DNA of 15,901 nt, taken from an uncultured Porphyromonas sp. (GTDB lineage Bacteria; Bacteroidota; Bacteroidia; Bacteroidales; Porphyromonadaceae). The stretch lies in assembly GCF_947254915.1 (NCBI RefSeq), contig NZ_CAMYEZ010000037.1, positions 1-15,901 of the forward strand, written 5' to 3'. The notes below the pieces were generated by a model. It saw nothing but the letters and a program-made list of their open reading frames with translations. It ran no database searches and had not been told where the DNA came from. Shown here piece after piece: positions 1 through 8,244 of this stretch. The position numbers and the translations under genes are program-made. The stretch's first letter is position 1. The number at the start of each line of letters is the position of its first letter.

Positions 1-1736
1 ATGCTGCGGCGACCACCGAGATCTACACAGACCTCGATGAGCTTGCCCGTGAAGTTCGTATTGACACGCTCTATCTGACCAAATGGAGTCTCAATGTAGC
101 AGAAGGGTTGACCCGTGACATACTCTGTGCCAGTGGCTGGAGCCATTGACCCTTCAGTCGGATCGACCTCCCAGAGTACGGTACCCGTCGTCGGTGCGGG
201 GATCATCTGCGTGCCAGCACGCATCGCCTTCTTGATGTCGCTCTCGTCGAAGCCCTTCTTAGCCAGTGCGTCAGCCTTAGCCTTAGCGAGCGAAGCCTCA
301 AACTCACGACGCAGGTCGCCACTCTTGTAGCGTCTGTACTGCTCGGGGTGCATAGCCAGCTCAAAGAGCTCCTCGTCGTCAGGACCGAACTCCCAGCCGT
401 TCTCCTTCATCTCCTTGCGGAACTCCTCCAGCGCATCGGGGTAGAACTGCTGTGGGTCGGCATCGGAGAACTCTAGTCCCTTCTCCTTGGCGAGAGCCAC
501 GAGCTCGGGATCTATCTTGCCAGGGATACGCCCAGCCTTGCCGAGGATCATGTTCCACATATTTTGGTCTATGGCGAGCCAGCGACCCTTGCCCTGCGTC
601 ATGTTGTAGACGTTCATCAAGGCGATGTTCTTGACATACTGGCTGAATGGGGTCACTAGTGGGGGGTATCCGACACGTGGCCATACGTAAGCGACCTCGT
701 CGAAGAGCTTGACCAGTAGGTCATCGATCGATAGCTCTGGCTCGTTGTGATTGCGCAGGTACATATTGATACCTGAGTGGACGCCCTTGAGGTCGGCCAT
801 CATCGAGCCCATCATACCGCCAGGCAGACCGCAGCCAACTAGTAGCGAAGAGGTCTCCTTATTGGTCGCTCCCATAAAGTAACCGAGGAAGTCATCGATA
901 AAGCTCTGAGTCATCGTACGAGCACGCATATAAGCGTCCATATTGATCTCAGGTACGTCGAAGCCCGCATCGTATAGCATCTCACGAATGGTGATCACGT
1001 CGGGGTGTATCTTACCCCACGAGATCGGCTCCATAGCAACGTCTATGATGTCGGCGCCGTTTTCGCACACCTCTAGCATAGAGGCTACGGAGAATCCAGG
1101 ACCGGAGTGACCGTGATACTGAATGATCGTGTCGGGGTGCTTAGACTTGATCGACTTAACGAGCTGTCCGAGGAAGTGTGGACGACCGATGCCGGCCATA
1201 TCCTTGAGACAGATCTCGTCAGCGCCAGCCTCGATGAGCTTGTCTGCGAGAGTTGAGTAGTACTCGATCGTGTGTATCGGAGAGTAGGTGATACAGAGTG
1301 TCGCCTGAGCGGTCATACCCGCCTCCTTGGCGTAGTGTATGGAGGGGATGATGTTGCGCGGATCATTGAGACCGTCGAAGATACGAGTTATGTCTACCCC
1401 CTGCGCATGCTTGACACGATACATCATCTTGCGTACGTCGGCTGGTACAGGGTACATGCGTAGTCCGTTGAGACCACGATCCAGCATGTGAGTCTTGATG
1501 CCCGCCTTGTTGAGAGGCTTGGTGAAAGCTCGTACCGCATCATTTGGGTTTTCTCCCGCAAGTAGCTTGACTTGTTCAAAAGCACCACCGTTTGTCTCGA
1601 CACGAGCGAAGCAACCCATCTCGATGATGAGCGGTGCGATCGCTGCTAGTTGTTCAGCACGTGGCTGGAACTTGCCCGAGGATTGCCACATATCTCTGTA
1701 TACGAGGCTAAACTGAATCTTTTTCTTTGTTGCCAT
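1..1736 (-). CDS. Carboxyltransferase, oxaloacetate decarboxylase alpha / pyruvate carboxylase subunit B family (3' end cut by window edge)
   Basis: 578 codons are visible from the ATG at 1736, and the reading frame is still open at position 1. The N-terminal half is a DRE-TIM-type carboxyltransferase barrel. R14-D15 lies in VYRDMWQS, the place of the usual TLRDxxQS. K178 in KDMAG is the lysine that is carbamylated and binds metal in this family, and H208/H210 in YHGHSG are the metal histidines. These enzymes move a carboxyl group between an oxo-acid (oxaloacetate or pyruvate) and carboxybiotin in the cytoplasm. Residues from about 510 read like the start of a biotinyl/lipoyl barrel (IPAPTTGTV), but the place of the usual AMKM biotin site reads IETPFGQIE (about 548-556) with no lysine. 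A separate biotin carrier may therefore serve it (inference). The gene is divergent from the outer-membrane gene at 2281. Family assignment is firm; the exact substrate is not. Confidence 0.88.
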   Translation of the reverse strand, partial: MATKKKIQFSLVYRDMWQSSGKFQPRAEQLAAIAPLIIEMGCFARVETNGGAFEQVKLLAGENPNDAVRAFTKPLNKAGIKTHMLDRGLNGLRMYPVPADVRKMMYRVKHAQGVDITRIFDGLNDPRNIIPSIHYAKEAGMTAQATLCITYSPIHTIEYYSTLADKLIEAGADEICLKDMAGIGRPHFLGQLVKSIKSKHPDTIIQYHGHSGPGFSVASMLEVCENGADIIDVAMEPISWGKIHPDVITIREMLYDAGFDVPEINMDAYMRARTMTQSFIDDFLGYFMGATNKETSSLLVGCGLPGGMMGSMMADLKGVHSGINMYLRNHNEPELSIDDLLVKLFDEVAYVWPRVGYPPLVTPFSQYVKNIALMNVYNMTQGKGRWLAIDQNMWNMILGKAGRIPGKIDPELVALAKEKGLEFSDADPQQFYPDALEEFRKEMKENGWEFGPDDEELFELAMHPEQYRRYKSGDLRREFEASLAKAKADALAKKGFDESDIKKAMRAGTQMIPAPTTGTVLWEVDPTEGSMAPATGTEYVTGQPFCYIETPFGQIERVNTNFTGKLIEVCVDLGGRRS

Positions 1737-1796
1737 CTCTAGTGTATCTATTGTTATACCTACAAGGCTTGATGTGTCACCACCTAACCTCACCCA

Positions 1797-1804
1797 CAAA
1801 GATA
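1797..1804 (-). promoter_or_regulatory. Bacteroidetes -7 promoter box (TATCTTTG) for the carboxyltransferase gene
   Basis: On the minus strand the sequence is TATCTTTG, an exact match to the Bacteroidetes -7 consensus TAnnTTTG, and it ends 60 bases before the ATG at 1736. I see no clear -33 TTG at the usual spacing. No strong ribosome-binding site precedes the ATG, which is normal for this phylum. Confidence 0.6.
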
Positions 1805-1946
1805 CATATTTTATCCACATATAGACTGCCCCAAGGCTAGAAAATACGCTGACTCATGATGACAACCTAGGGAAATATGGAGTTTAGCGTGTCCCGTAGC
1901 GCTCTAGCCTCACCTTACGGCTACCTACAGACCTCCGCTAATTGCG

Positions 1947-2132
1947 GTTTCTCCCGAGGAAATGGGAAATCTCCAGCGAGCAAATGAAAATTCCCCACGG
2001 AGCCGGGATATAAAACTTCGGAAGAATGAAATGAAAGTTCGGAAGAATGAAATGAAACTTCCGAAGAATTTTTTGATTCCTCCGTGGAGGTTTCAAAATC
2101 TCTACCGGGGAATCTTGCGATTTCCTTGATAG
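1947..2132. repeat. Array A: tandem 21-22 bp dyad repeats, about 8-9 units
   Basis: A direct-repeat array in which each unit carries an inverted repeat around a TTC(C/G)GAA core. The three best units have centres at 2020, 2041 and 2062, exactly 21 bp apart. The unit TTCGGAAGAATGAAATGAAA is found intact at 2017-2036 and 2038-2057. Diverged units flank them at about 1956, 1975, 1997, 2084 and 2106, and perhaps 2127. Several still hold a dyad after both arms have changed, for example CCTCC-GT-GGAGG at 2079-2090. Positions 2034-2061 are identical to 14659-14686 in array B. The array ends about 150 bases before the start of the outer-membrane gene at 2281. Operator array and dispersed repeat family are both possible. 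Confidence 0.85.
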
Positions 2133-2280
2133 TGCAGTAGATAAAGTCATCTTGTCTCATGGTCATCTCCCTGCGAAGACTACATTTATTGACAGAGTGG
2201 GGACCTAGCAGAGGCGCTCTCTTTAATCTTTTGGAAGCTGAGAACCTCTAAAACGAAGACACGAAGAAACAGGACACACT
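2133..2280. other. Leader region of the outer-membrane gene; no confident promoter
   Basis: This stretch lies between array A and the ATG at 2281. I see no exact TAnnTTTG box. TACATTTA at 2181-2188 is one base off, and the sequence around 2223-2232 (TAATCTTTTG) is looser still. Neither has a convincing -33 element. The rest of the divergent gap, 1805-1946, shows nothing I can name. Confidence 0.4.
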
Positions 2281-4965
2281 ATGCGACAGATACCTTTACA
2301 GAGCCTCTGCCTACTCCTCATACTGCACGCATTATCCTTGACGCTACCAGCCCAAGTGGTGACGACACTGCGGGGTGCCGTGCGGGACAGCGCCGAGACA
2401 CCTCTCGTCGGTGCCAACATAGCACTCTATCGGCATACGCCCTCTGGCGAGCGACAGCTTGTGGCGGGCGGTACGAGCGATAGCCAGGGGCGCTTTTCTA
2501 TAGTTCAGGTACCTCTAGGGCAACTCTCTCTAGAGGTCTCCTACATCGGCTATCAGAGCTACCAAGACGACCTGACGATCACTGCGGGGCTCAACCTCGG
2601 CGTCATACATCTCCAGGAGGATGCACACCTGCTGGAGGTGGTTGTCGTACAGGGTAAGGCGACCGATATGACGGTGCGAGGTGATACCATTGCTTTCAAT
2701 GCTGACGCCTACAAGGTGCCTCAAGGTGCTATGCTCGAGGAGCTGGTCAAGCGACTCCCAGGAGCGGAGATTGATGAGAGCGGGCAGATCTCTATCGGCG
2801 GACAGCAGGTGTCCAAGATTATGCTGGACGGCAAGGAGTTCTTTAGTGGAGATACGAAGGTGGCTATGCGTAACCTGCCCGCATCTATGGTACATCAGCT
2901 AGAGATGCTTAGACAGCAGAGCGATGAGGCTCGTGTTACGGGCTTTGACGATGATGAGGAGGAGACGGTCCTTAATATACGTACGAAGCCCGACATGCGA
3001 CAAGGTACTTTCGGACACGCTGTGGTGGGCTATGGCTTGAACCAGCGCTATGAACTCAATGGGTTGCTCAACTACTTCTCCCAGCGACACCAGACGACAC
3101 TCGTAGCGGGTAGTAATAATACCAACGGGCAGGGACTCTCTGACCTAAATCTAGACGATGGTTCTAGAGGAGGACGACGGGGAGGACGCAGTGGCGGGGG
3201 CTTCAGACCACAAGGCATCACCACCTCTGCGCAGATTGCAGCTAATGAGACCTACACCCCCAGCGATCGCCTGGAGGTCAATGCGAATGTGCGCTATGGA
3301 TATAGACAAAATGATCTCTCCGCACGCACCGAGACGGAAAACCTCCTACCCGACAGCCCAAGCACCTTTACCAATGAAACGACTGATGCTCTCAAACGTG
3401 GTCACAATCTAGGGGGAGACGCTTATATCAAGTGGCAAGCGACAGACCGCACGGAGTTGATCTACCGGCCTGAGCTGCATTACAGCTGGGGTGTGGATCA
3501 GGAGAGTCGCAATTACCGCACCACAGACAGTGCGGAGAGCGAGCTACATCGAGGTAGTCAGGAGAACCTAAGGAAGTATAGTGGGCTACGCCTATTCAAC
3601 ATGCTCCTCCTAGGTCATAAGCTCAACGATGAGGGGAGAACCCTTAGCCTACAGCTCAATGGGGGCTTCCTCGGCGACAACGCCAATACGGAGAGCCACT
3701 CGACCCTTCACTCAGTAGATGGAGAGCAGTCTCGGCAGACGCTCTTGGAGGATCACAGTCAGACCTTTAGCTATCGCATACGTACTGGCTATGTAGAGCC
3801 TCTCACGGAGCTGCTCTCGCTACAGGCACAGCTGGAGTGGAGTGACCGCATACGTAGTAGCGAGCGTGACTACAAGATGGCAGGCACAGCTAGGGAGACA
3901 GATATGAAGACCCGACTGAACTCGCTAAGCGCTGGGATAGATCTCAAGGTTGCCAACGAACTAGTTGACCTAATCGTGGGGCTACGCTTTCGTCCTACCT
4001 GGATGACCACAGAGTTGTCTCCACAAACTAACCAAACGCCCCACATACGTCGAGAGATGATATGGGCGCCCTCGCTAAACTTTAGCTACACACCGAATAA
4101 GCAGACGATGCTTCGTCTAGGCTATTGGGGACGCTCGGAGATGCCCTCTGCAGGACAGATGTACACTATCCCCGATGTGACCAATCTGCGGGAGTCTATC
4201 ATAGGTAATCCTAACTTACGTCCCAGCTACCAGCATCAGCTGTTTGGTATGTTTCGTACATTCCTCCCAAGCTCTAGCCAAGCGGTCAATATTCGCTTCT
4301 TCAGTGCTTATACCCACCACGCTGTAATCAGTGATCAGTCAGTTGATGCCAAGACGCAACGCAGGCAGATTACCTATATCAATGCTGATGGCGGAGAGTA
4401 TGTGCTCTATAGCAACGGCTCCTTTACTACCCCTCTCTTTACTAAGTCACTCTCGTTGGCGGTTACACTCGGCTCTGCGTACAACTATCGCTTAGGACGT
4501 ATCAATGGGGTGACCAATGGGGCGCACTCCTGGACGCTCTCGCCAGACCTCGCCTTGGCTTACTCAAATAGCTGGCTCTACCTACGAGCTAAGGGAGGTG
4601 TCAGATACCATTCGGGTAGTCAAAGTCTACCGCTTGCCGCCTCGCCACACACTTACGACTGGCGTGCTGGAGGAGATGTCTCGGTGAGTCTCCCGCTAGG
4701 CTTCAAGGTAGAGAGTGAAGCGCTCTACACACAAGGGGTGGGGTACCAAGAGCCGTACAATGTCTCCTCTGTACTATGGAGCGCTGGGCTCTCGTACTCC
4801 TTCCTCAAGGATCAAGCCGCGACCCTACGCATCAAGGTGTACGACCTACTTAACCAGCAGCAGAGTATCTCGCGTCAAGTCTCCGCTACGGAGATCAGCG
4901 ACACCTGGTCCAACAGTCTCGGGCGCTACGCTATGCTCCACTTCATCTATCGCTTTCGACTCTAG
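2281..4965 (+). CDS. TonB-receptor-like outer-membrane beta-barrel protein with carboxypeptidase-regulatory domain
   Basis: 894 residues. The N-terminus is a signal peptide: MRQIP, then a Leu-rich core, with likely cleavage near LPAQ (about residue 25). Residues about 26-113 form a carboxypeptidase-regulatory-like domain (GAVRDSAETPLVGANIALY ... SYIGYQSY). Residues about 127-235 are plug-like (VRGDTIAFNADAYKVPQGAMLEELVKRLPG, then KIMLDGKEFFSGD, then TKP). The remainder is a beta-barrel in alternating aromatic/polar strands ending HFIYRFRL. The order matches the Bacteroidetes outer-membrane beta-barrel family related to TonB-dependent receptors. Such proteins sit in the outer membrane, and the cargo cannot be read from the sequence. 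A Gly/Arg-rich run (SRGGRRGGRSGGG, about residues 295-307) suggests a flexible surface loop. No SusD-like partner follows. The ATG at 2281 gives the signal peptide directly. Confidence 0.88.
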   Translation: MRQIPLQSLCLLLILHALSLTLPAQVVTTLRGAVRDSAETPLVGANIALYRHTPSGERQLVAGGTSDSQGRFSIVQVPLGQLSLEVSYIGYQSYQDDLTITAGLNLGVIHLQEDAHLLEVVVVQGKATDMTVRGDTIAFNADAYKVPQGAMLEELVKRLPGAEIDESGQISIGGQQVSKIMLDGKEFFSGDTKVAMRNLPASMVHQLEMLRQQSDEARVTGFDDDEEETVLNIRTKPDMRQGTFGHAVVGYGLNQRYELNGLLNYFSQRHQTTLVAGSNNTNGQGLSDLNLDDGSRGGRRGGRSGGGFRPQGITTSAQIAANETYTPSDRLEVNANVRYGYRQNDLSARTETENLLPDSPSTFTNETTDALKRGHNLGGDAYIKWQATDRTELIYRPELHYSWGVDQESRNYRTTDSAESELHRGSQENLRKYSGLRLFNMLLLGHKLNDEGRTLSLQLNGGFLGDNANTESHSTLHSVDGEQSRQTLLEDHSQTFSYRIRTGYVEPLTELLSLQAQLEWSDRIRSSERDYKMAGTARETDMKTRLNSLSAGIDLKVANELVDLIVGLRFRPTWMTTELSPQTNQTPHIRREMIWAPSLNFSYTPNKQTMLRLGYWGRSEMPSAGQMYTIPDVTNLRESIIGNPNLRPSYQHQLFGMFRTFLPSSSQAVNIRFFSAYTHHAVISDQSVDAKTQRRQITYINADGGEYVLYSNGSFTTPLFTKSLSLAVTLGSAYNYRLGRINGVTNGAHSWTLSPDLALAYSNSWLYLRAKGGVRYHSGSQSLPLAASPHTYDWRAGGDVSVSLPLGFKVESEALYTQGVGYQEPYNVSSVLWSAGLSYSFLKDQAATLRIKVYDLLNQQQSISRQVSATEISDTWSNSLGRYAMLHFIYRFRL

Positions 4966-5019
4966 ACGACGGGAGAGATTAGAGGTGTTGGCGTGAGCGG
5001 GGTGAGGTGGGGCATTACC

Positions 5020-5035
5020 TATTTTTGTACCTTTG
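5020..5035 (+). promoter_or_regulatory. Twin abutting Bacteroidetes -7 boxes for the hpt-led gene run
   Basis: TATTTTTG (5020-5027) and TACCTTTG (5028-5035) are back-to-back exact matches to TAnnTTTG. They lie 70 bases or more before the hpt start chosen here. A clear -33 element is not seen. This is the only strong promoter-like site between the outer-membrane gene and the terminator at 12017, so it probably drives much of the following gene run. Confidence 0.6.
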
Positions 5036-5104
5036 TGCTACACACAACAGTAAAAAAAGAAGGTGGCCTCCGCTATGAGAGACCGCCAGCTTGTTATTTT
5101 CACT

Positions 5105-5647
5105 ATGACTGACCAGGAGATTATAGTACACGACAAGACCTTTGTACCATACATCAAGGGCGAGCAGCTACGTGCTGCCACACGGCGACTAGCGGAGCAG
5201 ATACGCCAAGACACGGAGGGATGCGATCCACTCTTTGTCTGCATTATGAACGGCTCCTTCATGTTTGCCGCAGAATTGCTGCAAGCGATCAATACGTCTG
5301 CTGAGGTGGCCTTCGCACGCTACTCCAGCTACTCTGGCATGGGGAGCACCTACCAGCTTAAGGAGGTGATGCCTGTGACAATGCCTTTGGCGGGCCGTCT
5401 GGTCATCATCATAGAGGATCTGATTGACACGGGCTTTACGATGATGAAGCTCAAGGAGAAGTTTCTCGCCGATGGCGCTACCGATGTACGCATCGCCACT
5501 ATGCTACTCAAGCCCGAGGCACTCCAGTGTCCTATCCATGCCGACTATGTGGGTATGGAGATCCACAACAGTTTCATCGTCGGTCACGGCCTCGACTACA
5601 ACGACCGAGGACGTATGCTTGATGATATCTATATACTTAAAGAGTAA
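5105..5647 (+). CDS. hpt: Hypoxanthine phosphoribosyltransferase
   Basis: 180 residues from the ATG at 5105. The enzyme joins hypoxanthine or guanine to PRPP to make IMP or GMP (purine salvage, cytoplasm). The PRPP-binding motif is IIEDLIDTGFT (residues 102-112). The flexible-loop sequence RYSSYSGMG is at 72-80, the lysine in MLLKP (136) fits the base-binding site, and GHGLDYNDRGR near the C-terminus fits the family. The frame is also open upstream to a GTG at 5063 and an ATG at 5075. I prefer 5105 because MTDQEIIVHDKTF begins as homologues do and gives the normal family length of about 180. The gene leads a run into adk and obg, a neighbourhood I recall from Bacteroidetes genomes. Confidence 0.93.
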   Translation: MTDQEIIVHDKTFVPYIKGEQLRAATRRLAEQIRQDTEGCDPLFVCIMNGSFMFAAELLQAINTSAEVAFARYSSYSGMGSTYQLKEVMPVTMPLAGRLVIIIEDLIDTGFTMMKLKEKFLADGATDVRIATMLLKPEALQCPIHADYVGMEIHNSFIVGHGLDYNDRGRMLDDIYILKE

Positions 5648-5703
5648 TCTTACAGGAATAATCATACGGTCCACAGAGACCATCTAAACCACTACTAAAA
5701 GCA

Positions 5704-6291
5704 ATGATCCACGTAATAATCTTCGGCGCTCCTGGCGCTGGCAAGGGTACACAGAGTCGCTTCATCGAGCAGCGTTATCACCTAGAGCATATCTCTACTG
5801 GCGATCTACTACGCCAAGAGATAGCTCGCGAGTCTCCTCTAGGTAAGCGTGTGCAGAGCATTATCTCTCAGGGACATCTCGTAGATGACGAGACTATCAT
5901 CGACCTTATAGGTAGCGAGCTACACCATCTGCCCGAGGGTGTTGATGGCGTTATCTTCGATGGCTTCCCCCGTACGGTTGCTCAGGCTGAGGCGCTGGAT
6001 GCACTCCTAGAGAAGGATAAGACGAGCGTGGACTGCTTGATTGAACTCAAGGTGCCCGAAGAGGAGCTCCGTACACGTCTCCTCAATCGTGCCAAGATAG
6101 AGGGCCGCGCTGATGATACGCCCGAGGTAATCGCTGACCGCATACGTGTCTACAACGAGCGTACGCTCCCGATCGTAGACTACTACCACCGCAAGGGGCT
6201 ACACTACGAGGTGCCAGGCGCTGGCTCCATAGAGGAGATCACGGAGACTATCTTTGTGGCTATAGACAAGAGCTTACAGGATAATAAGTAA
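5704..6291 (+). CDS. adk: Adenylate kinase
   Basis: 195 residues. It interconverts AMP + ATP and 2 ADP. The P-loop GAPGAGKGT spans residues 8-16, the AMP-binding part STGDLLR 31-37, DGFPRT 86-91, and GRADDTPEVIADR 134-146 closes the short LID. There are no four zinc-binding cysteines, so this is the short-LID form common in Bacteroidetes. It lies 56 bases after hpt and only 3 bases before obg, so it is surely co-transcribed with obg. Substrates and motifs are all intact. Confidence 0.96.
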   Translation: MIHVIIFGAPGAGKGTQSRFIEQRYHLEHISTGDLLRQEIARESPLGKRVQSIISQGHLVDDETIIDLIGSELHHLPEGVDGVIFDGFPRTVAQAEALDALLEKDKTSVDCLIELKVPEEELRTRLLNRAKIEGRADDTPEVIADRIRVYNERTLPIVDYYHRKGLHYEVPGAGSIEEITETIFVAIDKSLQDNK

Positions 6292-6294
6292 ACG

Positions 6295-7434
6295 ATGGCA
6301 GGTGAGAGCAACTTTGTAGATTATGTCAAGATCTATCTCCGCTCAGGCAAGGGCGGGAGAGGATCGGCACACTTTCGTCGTGAGAAGTACATCCCCAAGG
6401 GTGGCCCGGACGGAGGTGACGGTGGCCATGGGGGTAGCATCTATATAGAGGCCAACCAAAACTACTGGACGCTCCTACACCTGCGCTACAACCGTCATAT
6501 CATCGCCGAGAGTGGCGGAGCGGGCGGTGCTAAGTTACAGACGGGTGCCGATGCGCCCGACATTGTCATTGAGGTGCCTTGCGGGACGAGCGTGCATGAC
6601 GCCACGACGGGAGAGTTTATACTAGATGTGTCGCAGCATGGCGAGCGGCACCTGCTCCTCCCTGGCGGTCGTGGGGGCAAGGGCAATAACTTCTTCAAAA
6701 CATCGACAAACCAAGCGCCTCGCTACGCACAGCCTGGCGAACCGAGTCAGGAGCGTCTCGTGGTGCTACAGCTCAAGACGCTGGCTGATGTGGGACTAGT
6801 AGGACTGCCCAATGCGGGTAAGTCGACGCTCCTAGCAGCGCTCTCAGCGGCGAAGCCTAAGATTGCGGACTACCCCTTCACGACGCTACAGCCAAACCTC
6901 GGGATGGTCTCCTATCGTGACAACCGCTCCTTCGTAATGGCGGACATCCCAGGTATCATCGAGGGAGCTGCCGAGGGCAAGGGGCTAGGGCTTCGCTTCC
7001 TCAGACATATCGAGCGCAACTCGATCCTGCTTTTTATGGTGCCTATTGACAGCCCCGACATCACTGCCGAGTATCGGATGCTATGCCGTGAGCTGGAGGA
7101 GTACAATCCTGGCCTGATCAACAAGCGACACATCCTGGCGATCACCAAGATAGATATGGCGGACAGCGAGCTTATTGACCTGGTCTCGGAGACGCTGCCC
7201 GAAGAGGTGCCGACGATCTTTATCTCTGCCGTGGCGCAACGAGGGCTGACCGAACTGAAGGATCTGATATGGCGAGAGATCAATGCGCCCTCACTACACG
7301 ATCCGAACGAGATCCTGCGTCAACCGCTCAATGACCGAACCACACAAGAGGACGATGATCCAGATAATCCGCTACCTAAGCTTAAGGTGGAGGAGGATCA
7401 CGACCTCATCGATGACATCATTTGGGAGGAGTAA
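6295..7434 (+). CDS. obg: Obg family GTPase
   Basis: 379 residues. Residues 1-158 form the Obg glycine-rich fold (GKGGRGSAHFRREK, PKGGPDGGDGGHGG, LPGGRGGKGN). The G domain follows: G1 GLPNAGKST at 170-178, switch I FTT at 195-197, G3 DIPG at 217-220, G4 TKID at 284-287, G5 SAV at 311-313. The tail from about 340 is acidic (EDDDPDN, VEEDHDLIDDIIWEE) and there is no room for the OCT domain found in Firmicutes Obg. The family is essential in many bacteria and acts in large-subunit ribosome assembly and ppGpp-linked growth control. It starts 3 bases after adk. Confidence 0.95.
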   Translation: MAGESNFVDYVKIYLRSGKGGRGSAHFRREKYIPKGGPDGGDGGHGGSIYIEANQNYWTLLHLRYNRHIIAESGGAGGAKLQTGADAPDIVIEVPCGTSVHDATTGEFILDVSQHGERHLLLPGGRGGKGNNFFKTSTNQAPRYAQPGEPSQERLVVLQLKTLADVGLVGLPNAGKSTLLAALSAAKPKIADYPFTTLQPNLGMVSYRDNRSFVMADIPGIIEGAAEGKGLGLRFLRHIERNSILLFMVPIDSPDITAEYRMLCRELEEYNPGLINKRHILAITKIDMADSELIDLVSETLPEEVPTIFISAVAQRGLTELKDLIWREINAPSLHDPNEILRQPLNDRTTQEDDDPDNPLPKLKVEEDHDLIDDIIWEE

Positions 7435-7497
7435 CTGCCTACGAGGATGATGGTCTCGACTCTTTTATCTTATAACTACTAACTTAGCATATACCCT

Positions 7498-8235
7498 ATG
7501 AACTATCATCAATACAGTACTCCCGAGCTAGTCACGACACAGCTCGCACAGTTTATCGCTGAGGCGGTTGAGGCGACCGAAGGCGACTTTCATCTAGCGC
7601 TCTCTCTAGAGGAGCATGCGGAGATCTTGGCAAAGGCGCTCACCTCGGAGCCTTGGCGCAGTCGCATAGCGTGGGATCGGGTACACTTTTACCTCCTTCA
7701 CGAGCAGCTGGGCGGAGCCGACCTAGCGCATCGCTCGCGACTACAGCGCTTGCTCTTTGATCCGCTACAGATTCCTGCGGATCATATCCACGCTCTGGAG
7801 GAGCCCGCACAAGAGCCCGCACAGGCTGCGACGGCTCTGCAGCAACATTTGGCGGAGCGTGTACGACACTTGGACGGTCACCCGCAGTTTGACCTAGCTC
7901 TCCTTGAGATGGGCGTGGACGGTCACCTCGCAGGGGTCTATCCCGATCAGGTGGAGCTGTACATCTCGGACGATGTCTTCGCACCCAATGAAATGACCAC
8001 CGAGCAGGGGGAGCCACGTCAGCTGGTTACCGTCACGCTGGAGGCGCTTGAAGAGTCTAAGCGTTTGGTCTTCCTCGCACTCGGACAGGATGTGCGCCAC
8101 GCTGTAGGGCACATTGTCAATCTACTCCCCGAGGCGAAGGCTTATCCCGCCAATTTCCTCGCAGCGAAGATTCCCTGGGTACATCTCTTCGCCGATGATC
8201 AGGCGATGCGTGAGAAGTCATACGCTATCTATTAG
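7498..8235 (+). CDS. 6-Phosphogluconolactonase-like protein with degenerate active site
   Basis: 245 residues. The overall pattern fits Pgl/NagB-like lactonases: FHLALS (31-36), WRSRIAWDRVHFYL (53-66), a strand-rich middle, and FDLALLEMGVDGHLAGVYP (131-149), which keeps the family's DGH. However, the substrate-loop SGG after LALS is replaced by LEEH (37-40). The usual FxGDER strand end reads FYLLHEQ (64-70). The C-terminal basic region reads NFLAAK. True Pgl hydrolyses 6-phosphogluconolactone in the oxidative pentose phosphate pathway. With these losses I would not claim that activity; it may be a relic or have a new role. No zwf or gnd gene is nearby. It sits 63 bases after obg and 9 bases before hflX, in one direction with both. 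Confidence 0.7.
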   Translation: MNYHQYSTPELVTTQLAQFIAEAVEATEGDFHLALSLEEHAEILAKALTSEPWRSRIAWDRVHFYLLHEQLGGADLAHRSRLQRLLFDPLQIPADHIHALEEPAQEPAQAATALQQHLAERVRHLDGHPQFDLALLEMGVDGHLAGVYPDQVELYISDDVFAPNEMTTEQGEPRQLVTVTLEALEESKRLVFLALGQDVRHAVGHIVNLLPEAKAYPANFLAAKIPWVHLFADDQAMREKSYAIY

Positions 8236-8244
8236 TCCTCCTGT

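Noticed and set aside
379..684. Open frames overlapping the carboxyltransferase gene on both strands
   Set aside because: They lie inside a clearly coding frame with conserved motifs and show no family features of their own.
1947..2132. CRISPR array
   Set aside because: Units of 21-22 bp abut with no unique spacers, diverge gradually from the middle, and no cas gene is present.
1921..2166. Open minus-strand frames over array A giving a 7-residue repeat (FHSSEVS-like) or FHFILPNF-like peptides
   Set aside because: Two frames are open at once because a 21-bp unit keeps frame and lacks stops. In array B the steps include 22 bp, so no frame is conserved along the repeat. The DNA dyad, not a peptide, is what is kept.
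5660..5690. GGTC/GACC hairpin between hpt and adk
   Set aside because: A 4-bp stem with no T-run; likely chance.
7442..7470. Possible terminator between obg and the pgl-like gene
   Set aside because: Only a 4-bp CGAG/CTCG stem before a T-rich tract; too weak to claim.
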